Shown here in pieces: positions 8,127 through 16,374 of a DNA stretch of 57,420 bases. The notes below the pieces were generated by a model. That model was not told the origin of the DNA, searched no databases, and was given only the letters and a program-made list of their open reading frames with translations. Position numbers and translations under genes: made by a program. The DNA is from DATJBF01 sp035515475 (GTDB taxonomy: Bacteria > Verrucomicrobiota > Verrucomicrobiia > Palsa-1439), in NCBI GenBank assembly GCA_035515475.1, contig DATJBF010000013.1, positions 1 through 57,420 of the forward strand, written 5' to 3'. How positions within the stretch are numbered: the first letter of the stretch is position 1; every line of letters begins with the position of its first letter.

Positions 8127-8699
8127 ATGAAATCATCATTTGTGACAGTCACCATCGCCCTGTTGCTCGCCGCCGTGTCGAGTTGGGCGCAAACCAACTC
8201 GTTCCAGGTGGACATCAGCGGCACCATTACCCGTGAGACCGATAAATTCTCAGTGAAGACCGTAGACTTGCTGTCGTCCCCCAACAATATCGCTGTCATG
8301 ACCACAATGGCGACGAATCCTCCCGGGTGGTTCATGATCAGTATTGACGAGATCGACCCCGCCATCACGGGGGGCGGAACCAATGTGGTGCGGCGGCTGT
8401 TCGCGAATGGCTGGGACGGCATACAGGTGGGCAACGGCAAGTTCGCCAGCGGGTTGTGGGGTGACTACCCCCCTGCGGGCTTCACGAACCTTCCGACCAT
8501 GAACGGTGGCCTGATGATTGTCGGCAAGTTCAAGGTCAAGAGCGATGAACTCCGGGGCCTTTCCGGCACGATGAACGGTTACTGGAAGCACCCGCTTTGG
8601 AACCCGACGAATGAGCCGGCGGCGCTGTTCAAAGGCACGATCAAGACCAAGGCGCCGGTGGCCATTCCAGTCCCCGTTCCGGTTTCGTACGTGGACTAG
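8127..8699 (+). CDS. Exported hypothetical protein
   Basis: A 190-residue protein with a clear Sec signal peptide (MKSSFVTVTIALLLAAVSSW, cleavage after AQ). The mature part is rich in Thr, Asn, Gly and Pro, as in many exported Verrucomicrobia proteins. No catalytic motif or known domain is recognised; a beta-rich extracellular or periplasmic domain is likely. I chose the ATG at 8127 because CCAGGAGAG precedes it at proper distance and the signal peptide starts there. It stands alone between two repeat zones. Confidence 0.75.
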   Translation: MKSSFVTVTIALLLAAVSSWAQTNSFQVDISGTITRETDKFSVKTVDLLSSPNNIAVMTTMATNPPGWFMISIDEIDPAITGGGTNVVRRLFANGWDGIQVGNGKFASGLWGDYPPAGFTNLPTMNGGLMIVGKFKVKSDELRGLSGTMNGYWKHPLWNPTNEPAALFKGTIKTKAPVAIPVPVPVSYVD

Positions 8700-8758
8700 G
8701 CCGCCCAGCCGATCAGATCAACAGGAAAAACAGCAGCCAGCATTCAGCCGTCAGTTGT

Positions 8759-8945
8759 CAGCCCCGGAACGGATTCGGGGTAAAATGCCGTGGGCATCGT
8801 CGCGGTAGATGCAGCTAAGTGGAACGGGCGTCTCGCCCGTTTGGGTGGCGTCGGTTAAAGAATGAACGGGCGAGACGCCCGTTCCACTATTTTCCAGCAC
8901 GAGGCCGTCGAGGGGACTTGTCCGCCGAAGGCGGATTGTGGCCGA
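8759..8945. repeat. 187-nt duplicated block, copy A
   Basis: Matches 10455-10641 at 185 of 187 bases by direct reading. It contains CCCCG...TTCGGGG, eight codons of a methyltransferase start (IYRDDAHG, minus strand), two hairpins AACGGGCG/CGCCCGTT with 3-nt loops (8823-8841, 8865-8883) and a stretch also found near 7570-7640. The remaining gap (8700-9071) has heptads at about 8735-8760 and a further hairpin GACAGGCG-GGA-CGCCTGTC at 8998-9016; no gene is seen. Confidence 0.9.
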
Positions 8946-9071
8946 GGGACAGCACGCGCTCGGATTGTAGTGGATAATGAACGGTAGGTTTAACGGCGAC
9001 AGGCGGGACGCCTGTCCCACCATGAACGACCGCAGGCGAGGACGTGAGCCCCCGTTGGGGACAACGTCCCC

Positions 9072-10178
9072 TCACGGGGACGACGGTTGGATGGTGACGA
9101 CCCCGGGCACGAGTTCGTAGATGACCTGAAACGTGGTGCTGGCTTCGATGCCGGTGGGGCCGGCGGTGTTGGTCAGGAAAGCGCGGGCGGTGTAAGGTCC
9201 ATGCAACGGCGCGCCGGTGCGATCGACCAGTTCCATCTGAGCCGAATAGTCCAGGCTCTGTCCTGGCGGCAGCACGAGGGCGATGACGAAGTTTGGAAAA
9301 GCTTTGCCAATCGACCAGAGCGCGACCACGACGCCGTTGGTGTCAATCAACTGGATGTCGAACTTCTGACCGGGGAAGATGAACGTCTGCGGTTGGTCCG
9401 TGGCGTTGGTGACCGTGAAGTCGAACGCGGCGGTTGCATTGGTGCCGCCGGACAGGTAACACGGCGCCGCACACGGCGGGATATTGGTCGCACAGGGCGG
9501 ACAGATCAGGAGGTGGTCGGAGATGTTGGTGTAGACGGATTCGTCGGTCGTGAGTTGCGCGACGATGCCGTTCGGCGGACGTGGATAGACCCGGTCGCCG
9601 ACCCTGGCGGCCGTCAACCAGTACCAGTCGCCTACGCCGGTCAGCAGTCCGACGGGGCCGGTGTCGGGCGCGAACCAGATATCGGCGGTGGCGACGGACG
9701 GGCAGTCGTTCGCGGTCGCCATGAGACGAACGCTGTGCCAGCGACGGCAACCGGTGAAGGTGCCGGCCGGCGTGACAATCGTGGCGTCGCTGGAGTCCCA
9801 CCACGCGCGGGTACCGCCGCAGGTGTTGCCGGTCAGATCGAACTGCCACGGGCGATTTTCTTTCCGTCCAAAACGAGCGAGCGTTTGCCATGGGCCGCGA
9901 TCCGCGCCGCGCGCTTGCAGATTCAAGTCGCCGCCCGAGGCGAACCGGACCGCGACGGGTTGGTCGAAAAGCCCGGTCGCTTGCCACGGCCCGGGTGGAG
10001 TCGCATCGATTTGAATGACGCGGGTGTTGCCGTTGGTTGCGGTCAAGGTCCATTGGTTGCCGGCCTGCAACGGCAGCCACTGGGTGCGCGGGAGCGGGGC
10101 CGACCAGACGGTTGTGGCCAGTGCCAGCGGCATGAGCGTCCGTGGGAAATGGAGGATCCCGAGGAGTCTGCGTTTCAC
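9072..10178 (-). CDS. Exported protein with C-terminal BsuPI-like domain
   Basis: A 368-residue protein starting at a GTG preceded by CGGAGA at 7-nt spacing; an upstream frame extension exists but lacks a ribosome site. The N-terminus is signal-peptide-like (LMPLALATTVWSAP). The central part is beta-rich with several Cys (CPPCATNIPPCAAPC near residue 230). The C-terminal third (VTNATDQPQTFIFPGQKF, then VVALWSIGKAF and LPPGQSLDY) matches the BsuPI fold of the Bacillus intracellular proteinase inhibitor, a domain common in secreted proteins of diverse bacteria. Its role here is unknown. It lies between the two copies of the 187-nt repeat, in the opposite orientation to its neighbours. Confidence 0.75.
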   Translation of the reverse strand: MKRRLLGILHFPRTLMPLALATTVWSAPLPRTQWLPLQAGNQWTLTATNGNTRVIQIDATPPGPWQATGLFDQPVAVRFASGGDLNLQARGADRGPWQTLARFGRKENRPWQFDLTGNTCGGTRAWWDSSDATIVTPAGTFTGCRRWHSVRLMATANDCPSVATADIWFAPDTGPVGLLTGVGDWYWLTAARVGDRVYPRPPNGIVAQLTTDESVYTNISDHLLICPPCATNIPPCAAPCYLSGGTNATAAFDFTVTNATDQPQTFIFPGQKFDIQLIDTNGVVVALWSIGKAFPNFVIALVLPPGQSLDYSAQMELVDRTGAPLHGPYTARAFLTNTAGPTGIEASTTFQVIYELVPGVVTIQPSSP

Positions 10179-10349
10179 GTCAAGTTCTCCGTTCGGTTGT
10201 GGAACGACAACCAACAATAGTGCTGGCTACCTCGGGCGTCAATGCCGCCATTCGACAGGAACTCGACGACGGAGAGGCCGAGGGGTGATGGGCGGCAATA
10301 TGGCGGGTCGGTAAGCCGAGCCAGACGAGACGCCGTTTTTTGTCTAACG

Positions 10350-10508
10350 GCAACGCCATGTCGAAGCAGCCGGCGTCACCGTGCTTGGCATAAATGGCAT
10401 CGAGGATCGCCAGGCAACCTGCCCCGAAAGCATTCGGTGTTTCCCTGATACAACCAGCCCCGAAACGGATTCGGGGTAAAATGCCGTGGGCATCGTCGCG
10501 GTAGATGC
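10350..10508 (-). pseudogene. 5' fragment of a second DNA methyltransferase, twice interrupted
   Basis: Minus-strand codons read IYRDDAHGI, then CLAILDAIYAKHGDAGCFDM, a paralogue of the MDAIAAKHPDGCFDM segment in the disrupted methyltransferase. Two CCCCGAA...TTCGG palindromes (about 10421-10437 and 10458-10475) interrupt it, and homology ends after CFDM, before the catalytic DPPY. A 138-codon open frame runs through it but is not a real gene. Confidence 0.75.
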
Positions 10509-10641
10509 AGCCAAGTGGAACGGGCGTCTCGCCCGTTTGGGTGGCGTCGGTTAAAGAATGAACGGGCGAGACGCCCGTTCCACTATTTTCCAGCACGAGG
10601 CCGTCGAGGGGACTTGTCCGCCGAAGGCGGATTGTGGCCGA
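10455..10641. repeat. 187-nt duplicated block, copy B
   Basis: Differs from copy A (8759-8945) by two substitutions. Here it is continuous with a longer methyltransferase fragment, so copy B probably preserves the older arrangement. The gene-free stretch 10179-10793 consists of this block, the methyltransferase fragment and the heptad tract that follows. Confidence 0.9.
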
Positions 10642-10682
10642 AGGCGCGGATGCGTTCGGGTTGCCTGGGCATACCGCACCTT

Positions 10683-10733
10683 CGGCAACTGAGAACTGTG
10701 AGCTGAGGACTGAAAACTGTGAACTGTGAACCG
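10683..10733. repeat. Heptad tract of AACTG type
   Basis: Seven-base period: GAACTGA/GAACTGT/GAGCTGA/GGACTGA/AAACTGT/GAACTGT with drift. It lies just upstream of the 97-aa gene. Confidence 0.75.
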
Positions 10734-10793
10734 ACCCGCCATTGACACCGGCACAAAGAGGTATAGAGTCGACCCGGAAAGGAGCTGCTGCCT

Positions 10794-11087
10794 ATGGGTT
10801 TATATCTCGTGGAACACACTCACACCGCCGAGAAATGCCCCGCCAAGGACCCGCAGATGGTGCGCAAGTTGGCCAGCCACATCACCCCCGCCAATGCCCA
10901 GAACTACGGCGTCAAAATCCTCGCCGATTGGGTCAACGACATCGAACACCGCGCCGTGCTCGTGCTCGAAACCGATAGCGAGGACAAAGCCGCCAAGTTC
11001 GCTCGGCCCTTCCTGAAGTTCGGCGAGTTGAAGGTCAGCCTGGGTATCACCTGCGCCGAGGTGGCCGCAGCCTGCTTGGGAAAGTAA
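10794..11087 (+). CDS. Conserved-type small protein, ferredoxin-like or dimeric barrel fold likely
   Basis: A 97-residue protein with a good ribosome site (AAAGGAG, 9 nt before ATG). Sequence YLVEHTHTAEKCPAKDPQMV at the start and a beta-alpha-beta pattern (VKILADWVNDIEHRAVLVLE) suggest a small dimeric alpha-beta fold similar to DUF3303-type proteins. No catalytic residues are assigned. It has a single Cys in the first strand region and one near the C-terminus. It stands alone between repeat zones; function unknown. Confidence 0.7.
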   Translation: MGLYLVEHTHTAEKCPAKDPQMVRKLASHITPANAQNYGVKILADWVNDIEHRAVLVLETDSEDKAAKFARPFLKFGELKVSLGITCAEVAAACLGK

Positions 11088-11106
11088 ACGAGGCGCCACG
11101 CCTCGG

Positions 11107-11255
11107 GCTGTCACCTATCAGCCGTTAGTTGTCAGCTACGACGGGAAGGTGAATACGTTCGGCAGATTCAGGATAGCGGACAGAATGGACCGGCGGGACG
11201 CCTACGCCACCATACTTTATCTGATAGCCGACAGCCGATAGCTGAGAGCCGACGT
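11107..11255. repeat. Heptad tracts and a degenerate GGCGGGACGCC hairpin
   Basis: TATCAGC/CGTTAGT/TGTCAGC-type heptads at about 11113-11136, a GGCGGGACGCCTACGCCACC element at about 11191-11210 (a degraded form of the hairpin at 8998-9016), and TGATAGCCGACAGCCGATAGC heptads at about 11221-11250. Confidence 0.6.
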
Positions 11256-11345
11256 TGCGGCTTCTGACTTCTGACCCTTGGATTCTGGATTCGTTCTCCT
11301 CCTGCAGATTTGCTATACTCTCGCCGGCAGGAGGAGGGCGACGAT

Positions 11346-12224
11346 ATGGCAAAGATCACAATACCGGATGCGTTGAAGACAGGTTTGCCGCAATCCATGT
11401 GGGGCCGGATTCTGACCGCGACGCCGATCGTTATGACCGTCATTGCAACCGCGTTGGCCGGGTTGGCGTCCAGCGAGATGACCCGCGCCCAGTACGTGCG
11501 GTCGTTGGGGGCTCAACAACAATCCAAAGCGGGCGATCAATGGAATTTCTTTCAGGCCAAACGTCTGCGCAGCGCGCTGCAGAAGAATGCACTCGATATT
11601 CTGCAAGGCACCACCGACGTACATCCGTTCCATGCCGCCGACCTCGACCCGCCCACAGTAGCGGCGCTCACGAAAGGCGAGTTGCCGGCCATGCCCCCGC
11701 CGCCAGCCATGGATCCAACCGTCAAGGCAGCGGTGGAAGCCGTCGAAGACCAGAAACCGGACGAGGAGATGGCCGGGCTCATCGCGCAGGTCAAGGACAA
11801 GACTCTCGACGAAGCGTTGCGCGCCGCCCAGGGCCGGGCACAGGCGTTTGATACCGTCGTCAACCCCATCAATCAAGCCGTCGACCGACTGGACAAGAGC
11901 CTGGCCGGTGCCGACAAGGTGTTGAGCCGGGATTTCACCGCGGCGCGGTTGCGGTACACGGCGGCGCGGTACGACGCCGAGGCGCGATTGAACCAGGCGA
12001 TTGCGAACCTGTACGAAGTGCAGGTGCGCAAGAGCAACTTCGTCGCCGAGCGGCATCACAAGCGCAGCCAGCAGTTCTTCTACGGCATGCTCGGGGCACA
12101 AGCGGCAGTGATTATCTCGACGTTCTCTCTCGCGGCGCAGAAGCGGAGTTTGCTGTGGTCGCTGGCGGCAGCCGCCGGCGCGGCGGCAATTGCCTTCGCG
12201 GTGTACGTCTACCTGTTCATCTAG
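11346..12224 (+). CDS. DUF4337-family membrane protein
   Basis: A 292-residue protein. ATG at 11346 follows AGGAGGAGG. Residues 20-45 form a membrane segment (ILTATPIVMTVIATALAGL), followed by QWNFFQAKRLR, the hallmark of DUF4337 proteins. A long soluble helical region (residues 70-220) with a PPPP linker follows, and two closely spaced C-terminal membrane helices end the chain (AVIISTFSLA and AAAAIAFAVYVYLFI). The family has no assigned function. No operon partner is evident. Confidence 0.8.
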   Translation: MAKITIPDALKTGLPQSMWGRILTATPIVMTVIATALAGLASSEMTRAQYVRSLGAQQQSKAGDQWNFFQAKRLRSALQKNALDILQGTTDVHPFHAADLDPPTVAALTKGELPAMPPPPAMDPTVKAAVEAVEDQKPDEEMAGLIAQVKDKTLDEALRAAQGRAQAFDTVVNPINQAVDRLDKSLAGADKVLSRDFTAARLRYTAARYDAEARLNQAIANLYEVQVRKSNFVAERHHKRSQQFFYGMLGAQAAVIISTFSLAAQKRSLLWSLAAAAGAAAIAFAVYVYLFI

Positions 12225-12230
12225 GGACGG

Positions 12231-12300
12231 GAAGCCGTCAGCTGTCAGCCGTCAGCTACGACCGTAAGCTAAAAGCCGAGAGCTGAACGCTGAGAACCAA
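12231..12300. repeat. Heptad tract of GTCAGC type
   Basis: GCCGTCAGCTGTCAGCCGTC followed by GTAAGCTAAAAGCCGAGAGCTGA, all with a 7-nt step. It directly follows the stop of the DUF4337 gene. Confidence 0.75.
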
Positions 12301-12381
12301 CGGTACGTCGATTGACGTGGATTCGGTAGGGCGACCATCCTGGTTGCCTCTTCATGAGAGTGGACAAGCTGGAAGCATGTC

Positions 12382-12831
12382 CTACTGATTACTCTTGCGA
12401 ACCGCCGCGGACGTCATCGTAATCGAGTCGATGTACTGCAACCAACGCAGGCCCACCCGGACCCGGGCGCGCAGTTGGAACCCGCTCAGGGGTTTGACGC
12501 TGTAGTCATTGGCGCCGCTGTCGAGCGCGGCTTCGATGTCGGCCACGCGGCTGGCATTGCCCAGCACGTGGATGTACACGTAGGGGAGCATGTACCGCGC
12601 ACGGATGGCCTGACACAACTTCGTCGCGGGAAAATCGTCGCTGAAATTGAGGTCGGTGATGACGTACCGCGGATGCCGCCACTCGAAGTTGTCCCAGATT
12701 TCCTTGGCGGAATGAAACGCCAGCACGTCGAACCCCTCGGTTACCAACTCGGTTTCCAGACGCGAGGCCTGGAGTGGCTTGGCGATGGCCAGGCAGATCG
12801 AGAATTTGGTCGGATTGGCGTCCTTCGGCAT
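12382..12831 (-). CDS. Stand-alone response-regulator receiver protein
   Basis: A 149-residue protein consisting of one REC domain. Phosphoacceptor Asp is most likely in YVITDLNFSDD (about residue 60) and the conserved Lys is in YSVKPLSGFQL (about residue 114). The acidic pair normally near the N-terminus (DD) is replaced by CLAIAKPLQ, so metal binding, and hence phosphorylation, may be weak or lost. No output domain and no adjacent kinase. It may act as a degenerate receiver or a phosphate sink. Confidence 0.75.
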   Translation of the reverse strand: MPKDANPTKFSICLAIAKPLQASRLETELVTEGFDVLAFHSAKEIWDNFEWRHPRYVITDLNFSDDFPATKLCQAIRARYMLPYVYIHVLGNASRVADIEAALDSGANDYSVKPLSGFQLRARVRVGLRWLQYIDSITMTSAAVRKSNQ

Positions 12832-12899
12832 AACGCGGCGTAGTATAACATTTCCGTCGGTTCCCCGCCAAGGGGGAAGGGTGTTGGAGTGTCTGGCGG

Positions 12900-12965
12900 T
12901 TTGCGGTCGGCCCGTCAGCCGTCGCCGCCAATTGTTTACTGTGAACTGATAACTGAAAACTGCCT
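12900..12965. repeat. Heptad tract upstream of the receiver gene
   Basis: GTCAGCCGTCGCCGCC changing into TTTACTGTGAACTGATAACTGAAAACTG, which shows the GTCAGC and AACTG heptad types side by side. Confidence 0.65.
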
Positions 12966-13040
12966 GCTCCCGACCTTCTTCCCGGCTTGCCGCACGCCCG
13001 TGAGCAGGATAGGTTGTGAGCCAACGGTGGCACAGTAGCC

Positions 13041-13808
13041 GTGATTCTTCCCAAGGTATTCGATTATGTGGCCGGCAAGATCACCCGGCGGACACTGCTG
13101 GGCGTGGTGTTCCCGGGCATGTGTGTCGCCTATTTCGGGATGCTGGCGCTGGCGATTCTGTTCTTTCCACGCGCGTACGATTGGCGCGTCCTGTCGATCT
13201 CGCAGTTGCTCTATCCACGGCAGAATCCGGGGTTTTATCCGATTGCGGCCAGCGGCGTCGCGGCGACCGGCGTGCTGTTGATTCCGTTTGCCGGTTATCT
13301 GCACCGCCGATTACAGGCGGCGGCACCGGTCGGGGCGCGGATCGGCGCGGTCAGCATAACCGCTGGGATCATCTGCTTGATCCTGGCCGCGCTCGTTTCG
13401 TCGCATCCCGCGGTGGGACAATCCAGTTTTCCCAAACTGCATTTCATCCTGGCCCGGAATGCAGGGATCGGCATTGGCGTCGGACTCATGGTGTTCGCCG
13501 GGTGTGGCGTGAAAGGCTATTTCGCGTTGGCGACCGGCCGACAACTCTATCCCCGCAGCTTGCTTGTCATCTGGGTCCTGACGATACTGCCGGCAGTGTT
13601 GGTCGTGGCGGTGTGGCTGGCGTTGCGCGCCCGGTTCCACTGGATGGACCCCGTCCATCGCGCATTTGCCGGCACGATCGTCTGGCATTTGGGAATTTGG
13701 GAATGGATTGGATCGGTGTTTGCGTTTGTATTCCTGGGTTGTTCGGTGTGGCTGTTGCCGGAAGACGTGAGGAGCGGTGAACCAATCAACGGGAGGTTTG
13801 GCAGATGA
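13041..13808 (+). CDS. Six-helix integral membrane protein of unknown function
   Basis: A 255-residue protein with about six or seven hydrophobic segments (residues 18-40, 65-85, 100-120, 140-160, 178-198, 215-240). The start is a GTG with a poor ribosome site. The layout (FPGMCVAYFGMLALAILFF, then a loop with FYPIAASGV, GYLHRRL) resembles DUF998/Frag1-type membrane proteins, but I cannot assign the family with confidence. It overlaps the next gene by 4 nt (ATGA), so the two are probably co-translated. Confidence 0.7.
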   Translation: MILPKVFDYVAGKITRRTLLGVVFPGMCVAYFGMLALAILFFPRAYDWRVLSISQLLYPRQNPGFYPIAASGVAATGVLLIPFAGYLHRRLQAAAPVGARIGAVSITAGIICLILAALVSSHPAVGQSSFPKLHFILARNAGIGIGVGLMVFAGCGVKGYFALATGRQLYPRSLLVIWVLTILPAVLVVAVWLALRARFHWMDPVHRAFAGTIVWHLGIWEWIGSVFAFVFLGCSVWLLPEDVRSGEPINGRFGR

Positions 13809-14839
13809 AAACCAATTGGCGATGGCTTGTCGGTATTGTCGGACTGACAGTTCTCAGTAGCGTGACGGTGTGCCGCGCGGACGGTCCGTATCGGTTCCTG
13901 AAGGAAATCCCCGTCGGCGGTGAAGGCGGCTGGGATGATTTATCGGTCGATGCCGCCGCCCGCCGATTGTACGTCACGCATGCCACCTCGGTCGTCGTCA
14001 TCGACCTCGAGACCGATAAGGTCGTGGGCGAGATCGCCGATACCCCGGGCGTCCACGGGTTTGCCGTCGCACCCGAGTTGGGACGCGGCTTTTCCAGCAA
14101 CGGCCGGGAAAACAAAGTCAGCATCGTCGATCTCAAGACGTTGAAAACGCTTTCCAAGATGGACACGGGAGAGAACCCGGATGCGATCGTTTACGAGCCG
14201 GGACACCAGGAAGTGTACGCGTTCAACGGACGCGGGAACTCGGCGACGGTCATCGACGCGAAAACAGGCAAGCTCGTCACCACCGTCATGCTGACGGGCA
14301 AACCGGAATTTGCGGCCGTCGACTCCAAAGCGGATCGCGTGTACTGCAACCTCGAAGACAAGAGCGCGGTCGTGGCCATTGATGCCACGACGCATCAGGT
14401 GGTGAACACCTGGCCCATCGCACCGGGCGTGGAACCGTCGGGCATCGCGATCGACCTCGCGCATCATCGGCTGTTCTCGGGATGCCACAACAAGTTGATG
14501 GTGATGACCGATAACACCAACGGCAAGGTCATCGCTACCGTACCCATCGGCGACCGGGTCGACGGTGGCGCGTTTGATCCGGCGGCCCAGTTGGCGTTCA
14601 GTTCCTGCGGCGACGGCACGGTCACCATTGCCCACGAAGACACACCGGACAAACTGACCGTCGCCCAGACGCTGGCGACCGAGCGCGGCGCGCGGACGAT
14701 GACACTCGATCCCAAGACGCACAAAATCTATCTGCCCTGCGCCAAGTTCGAACCAATGCCGCCTGCCGAGCCCGGCGCACGGCGTCAACGCCCGAAGATC
14801 ATCACCAACACGTTCAAAATCTTGGTCTACGGCCAGTAG
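13805..14839 (+). CDS. Exported YncE-like beta-propeller protein
   Basis: A 344-residue protein with a signal peptide (WLVGIVGLTVLSSVTVCRA) and about six repeats of the 40-residue YVTN/YncE type, such as RRLYVTHATSVVVIDLETDK, QEVYAFNGRGNSATVIDAKT and DRVYCNLEDKSAVVAIDATT. Such propellers lie in the periplasm or outside the cell and bind ligands or DNA; no enzymatic site is seen. ATG at 13805 follows GGGAGG. Coupled to the preceding membrane-protein gene by a 4-nt overlap. Confidence 0.85.
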   Translation: MKTNWRWLVGIVGLTVLSSVTVCRADGPYRFLKEIPVGGEGGWDDLSVDAAARRLYVTHATSVVVIDLETDKVVGEIADTPGVHGFAVAPELGRGFSSNGRENKVSIVDLKTLKTLSKMDTGENPDAIVYEPGHQEVYAFNGRGNSATVIDAKTGKLVTTVMLTGKPEFAAVDSKADRVYCNLEDKSAVVAIDATTHQVVNTWPIAPGVEPSGIAIDLAHHRLFSGCHNKLMVMTDNTNGKVIATVPIGDRVDGGAFDPAAQLAFSSCGDGTVTIAHEDTPDKLTVAQTLATERGARTMTLDPKTHKIYLPCAKFEPMPPAEPGARRQRPKIITNTFKILVYGQ

Positions 14840-14977
14840 GAATAGACAGCTTCACCCACAACCGCTTGCGGTCTGGTTGACGATTTTTCTGGAGATTGGG
14901 CCGAATTGGGCTTGTCCCAACGACGGAAACGCGATAGGGTAACACATTTCCCAACTCGCGAAGGAAGGGACAACAGA

Positions 14978-16165
14978 TTGAGAAGCAACGGGATGATGTG
15001 TGGATGGGTCGCCGGGGCCGTGATGATGTTCGGGGCCGGCCTTGCCAGCGCACAGGTACTTCCTCCAGCCGGCTATTACAACAACACCATCGACCTGACG
15101 GGCGCCTCCCTGAAATCCGCCTTGCATGACGACATCAAAGGAAACACGGTCATCGGCTACACCCCGACCCGCCCTGTTCTCGCGGTGATCGATCGGGATA
15201 CGCAAACATCCACCAACCTGATCCTGATTTATTCCGGTTTCTTGCTGGCGACGGACAAATTCACCGTCACCGGCGGCGATACGGGCACTTGGAACCGCGA
15301 GCATATGTTCCCCGAGTCCTACGGCATGAATGTGGACCCGCAACGGTCCGACCTCTTTAATCTGCGCGCTTGCGATACGACCGTGAACGGCACGCGAGGG
15401 AACCTTTACTACGATACGTCCACCGTGCCCTCCAACACGACCTCGTTGGCTCCGGGGTCATCCTACGACAGCGACTCTTGGGAACCGCGCGATGGCGACA
15501 AAGGTGTCGTGGCCCGGGCCTGCTTTTACATTACCACCCGTTACAACGGCACGGGCGGCGACACGAATCTGCTGCTGAGCGACACGCCCAACTCGGCCGC
15601 AGGCACGTTCGGCAAGCTATCCACGCTGCTGACCTGGAACCGCCGGTTCCCGCCAACGGATTGGGAACGAACGCGCAATGGCCTCATTTCTCAGACCTAT
15701 CAACACAACCGCAACCCGTTCATCGACAACCCCGATTTCGCCGATATGGTGTTCCTTGGCGTAGACGGCTTCACCGCGTGGCAGGACACGCATTTCACCA
15801 CGGCGGAACTGTCCAATGGCAGCATCTCCGGAGCGACGGCCGACCCGGATGGCGACGGCATCCCCAACCTTGCCGAATACGCACTGGGACACGATCCGCA
15901 CGTCGCGGAGCCCAGCAGCATCGTCAGCGTGACGAACCAAATGGTCGACGGCACCAACTTCGTGTACCTCGTCCATCACAAGAATCATTATGCCAGCGGA
16001 ATCACGTTCACCTACCAGACGTGCACGGACATGGCGAATTGGGCCAATGCCACGTGCGAAGTTCTCAGCACGGCCCAGATCGACCCGCAGAAAGATTTGG
16101 TGTCGGTCCGATTCCCCGCCGATACCAACGCGTTCTTCGTGCGGTTTAAGATTACCGAACCGTAG
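14978..16165 (+). CDS. Exported endonuclease I family nuclease
   Basis: The signal peptide ends near GAGLASAQ. The mature protein opens with YYNNTIDLTG and LKSALHDDI, then WNREHMFPESYG (catalytic His and metal site), DLFNLRACD and GNLYYD, the conserved order of EndoI/NucA-type periplasmic and secreted nucleases (PF04231). The C-terminus carries DPDGDGIPNLAEYALGHDP followed by a beta-domain, a calcium-type Asp-rich linker and tail common in Verrucomicrobia exoproteins. I place the start at a TTG at 14978 (GGAAGG 8 nt upstream); an ATG at 14993 is the alternative. Likely function is extracellular nucleic-acid degradation for nutrients. Confidence 0.85.
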   Translation: MRSNGMMCGWVAGAVMMFGAGLASAQVLPPAGYYNNTIDLTGASLKSALHDDIKGNTVIGYTPTRPVLAVIDRDTQTSTNLILIYSGFLLATDKFTVTGGDTGTWNREHMFPESYGMNVDPQRSDLFNLRACDTTVNGTRGNLYYDTSTVPSNTTSLAPGSSYDSDSWEPRDGDKGVVARACFYITTRYNGTGGDTNLLLSDTPNSAAGTFGKLSTLLTWNRRFPPTDWERTRNGLISQTYQHNRNPFIDNPDFADMVFLGVDGFTAWQDTHFTTAELSNGSISGATADPDGDGIPNLAEYALGHDPHVAEPSSIVSVTNQMVDGTNFVYLVHHKNHYASGITFTYQTCTDMANWANATCEVLSTAQIDPQKDLVSVRFPADTNAFFVRFKITEP

Positions 16166-16202
16166 GCGACCCGGACCGGCCGAGTTTATCGAGGCGAGAG
16201 AG

Positions 16203-16278
16203 AGGAGAACGGGCATCTTGCCCGTTCGCCAGCTTTGAGAGCCCGGGCCGAACGGGCTGGAAGCCCGTTCCACTATCA
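16203..16278. repeat. Two hairpins of the AACGGGC family
   Basis: GAACGGGCA-TCT-TGCCCGTTC at 16207-16227, and AACGGGCT-GGA-AGCCCGTT near 16251-16269. Both have an 8-9 bp stem and 3-nt loop, like the pair in the 187-nt block. They could also act as a terminator after the nuclease gene, although no T-run follows. Confidence 0.7.
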
Positions 16279-16374
16279 ACAGCCTTCCAGGCCGTTGCCG
16301 GTGTGGTGGTTGCAGATATGTTGAATTAAAACCGTCCCCCGAGCATCCAAACTAGTGAGAGAGGATGGCACACA

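Noticed and set aside
9087..10220. 377-codon plus-strand frame antisense to the BsuPI-like protein
   Set aside because: Low-complexity Gly/Arg/Val sequence; the minus strand has a signal peptide, ribosome site and a recognisable domain.
10180..10596. 138-codon minus-strand frame
   Set aside because: It reads through the 187-nt repeat and an interrupted methyltransferase fragment, so it is annotated as a pseudogene and repeat instead.
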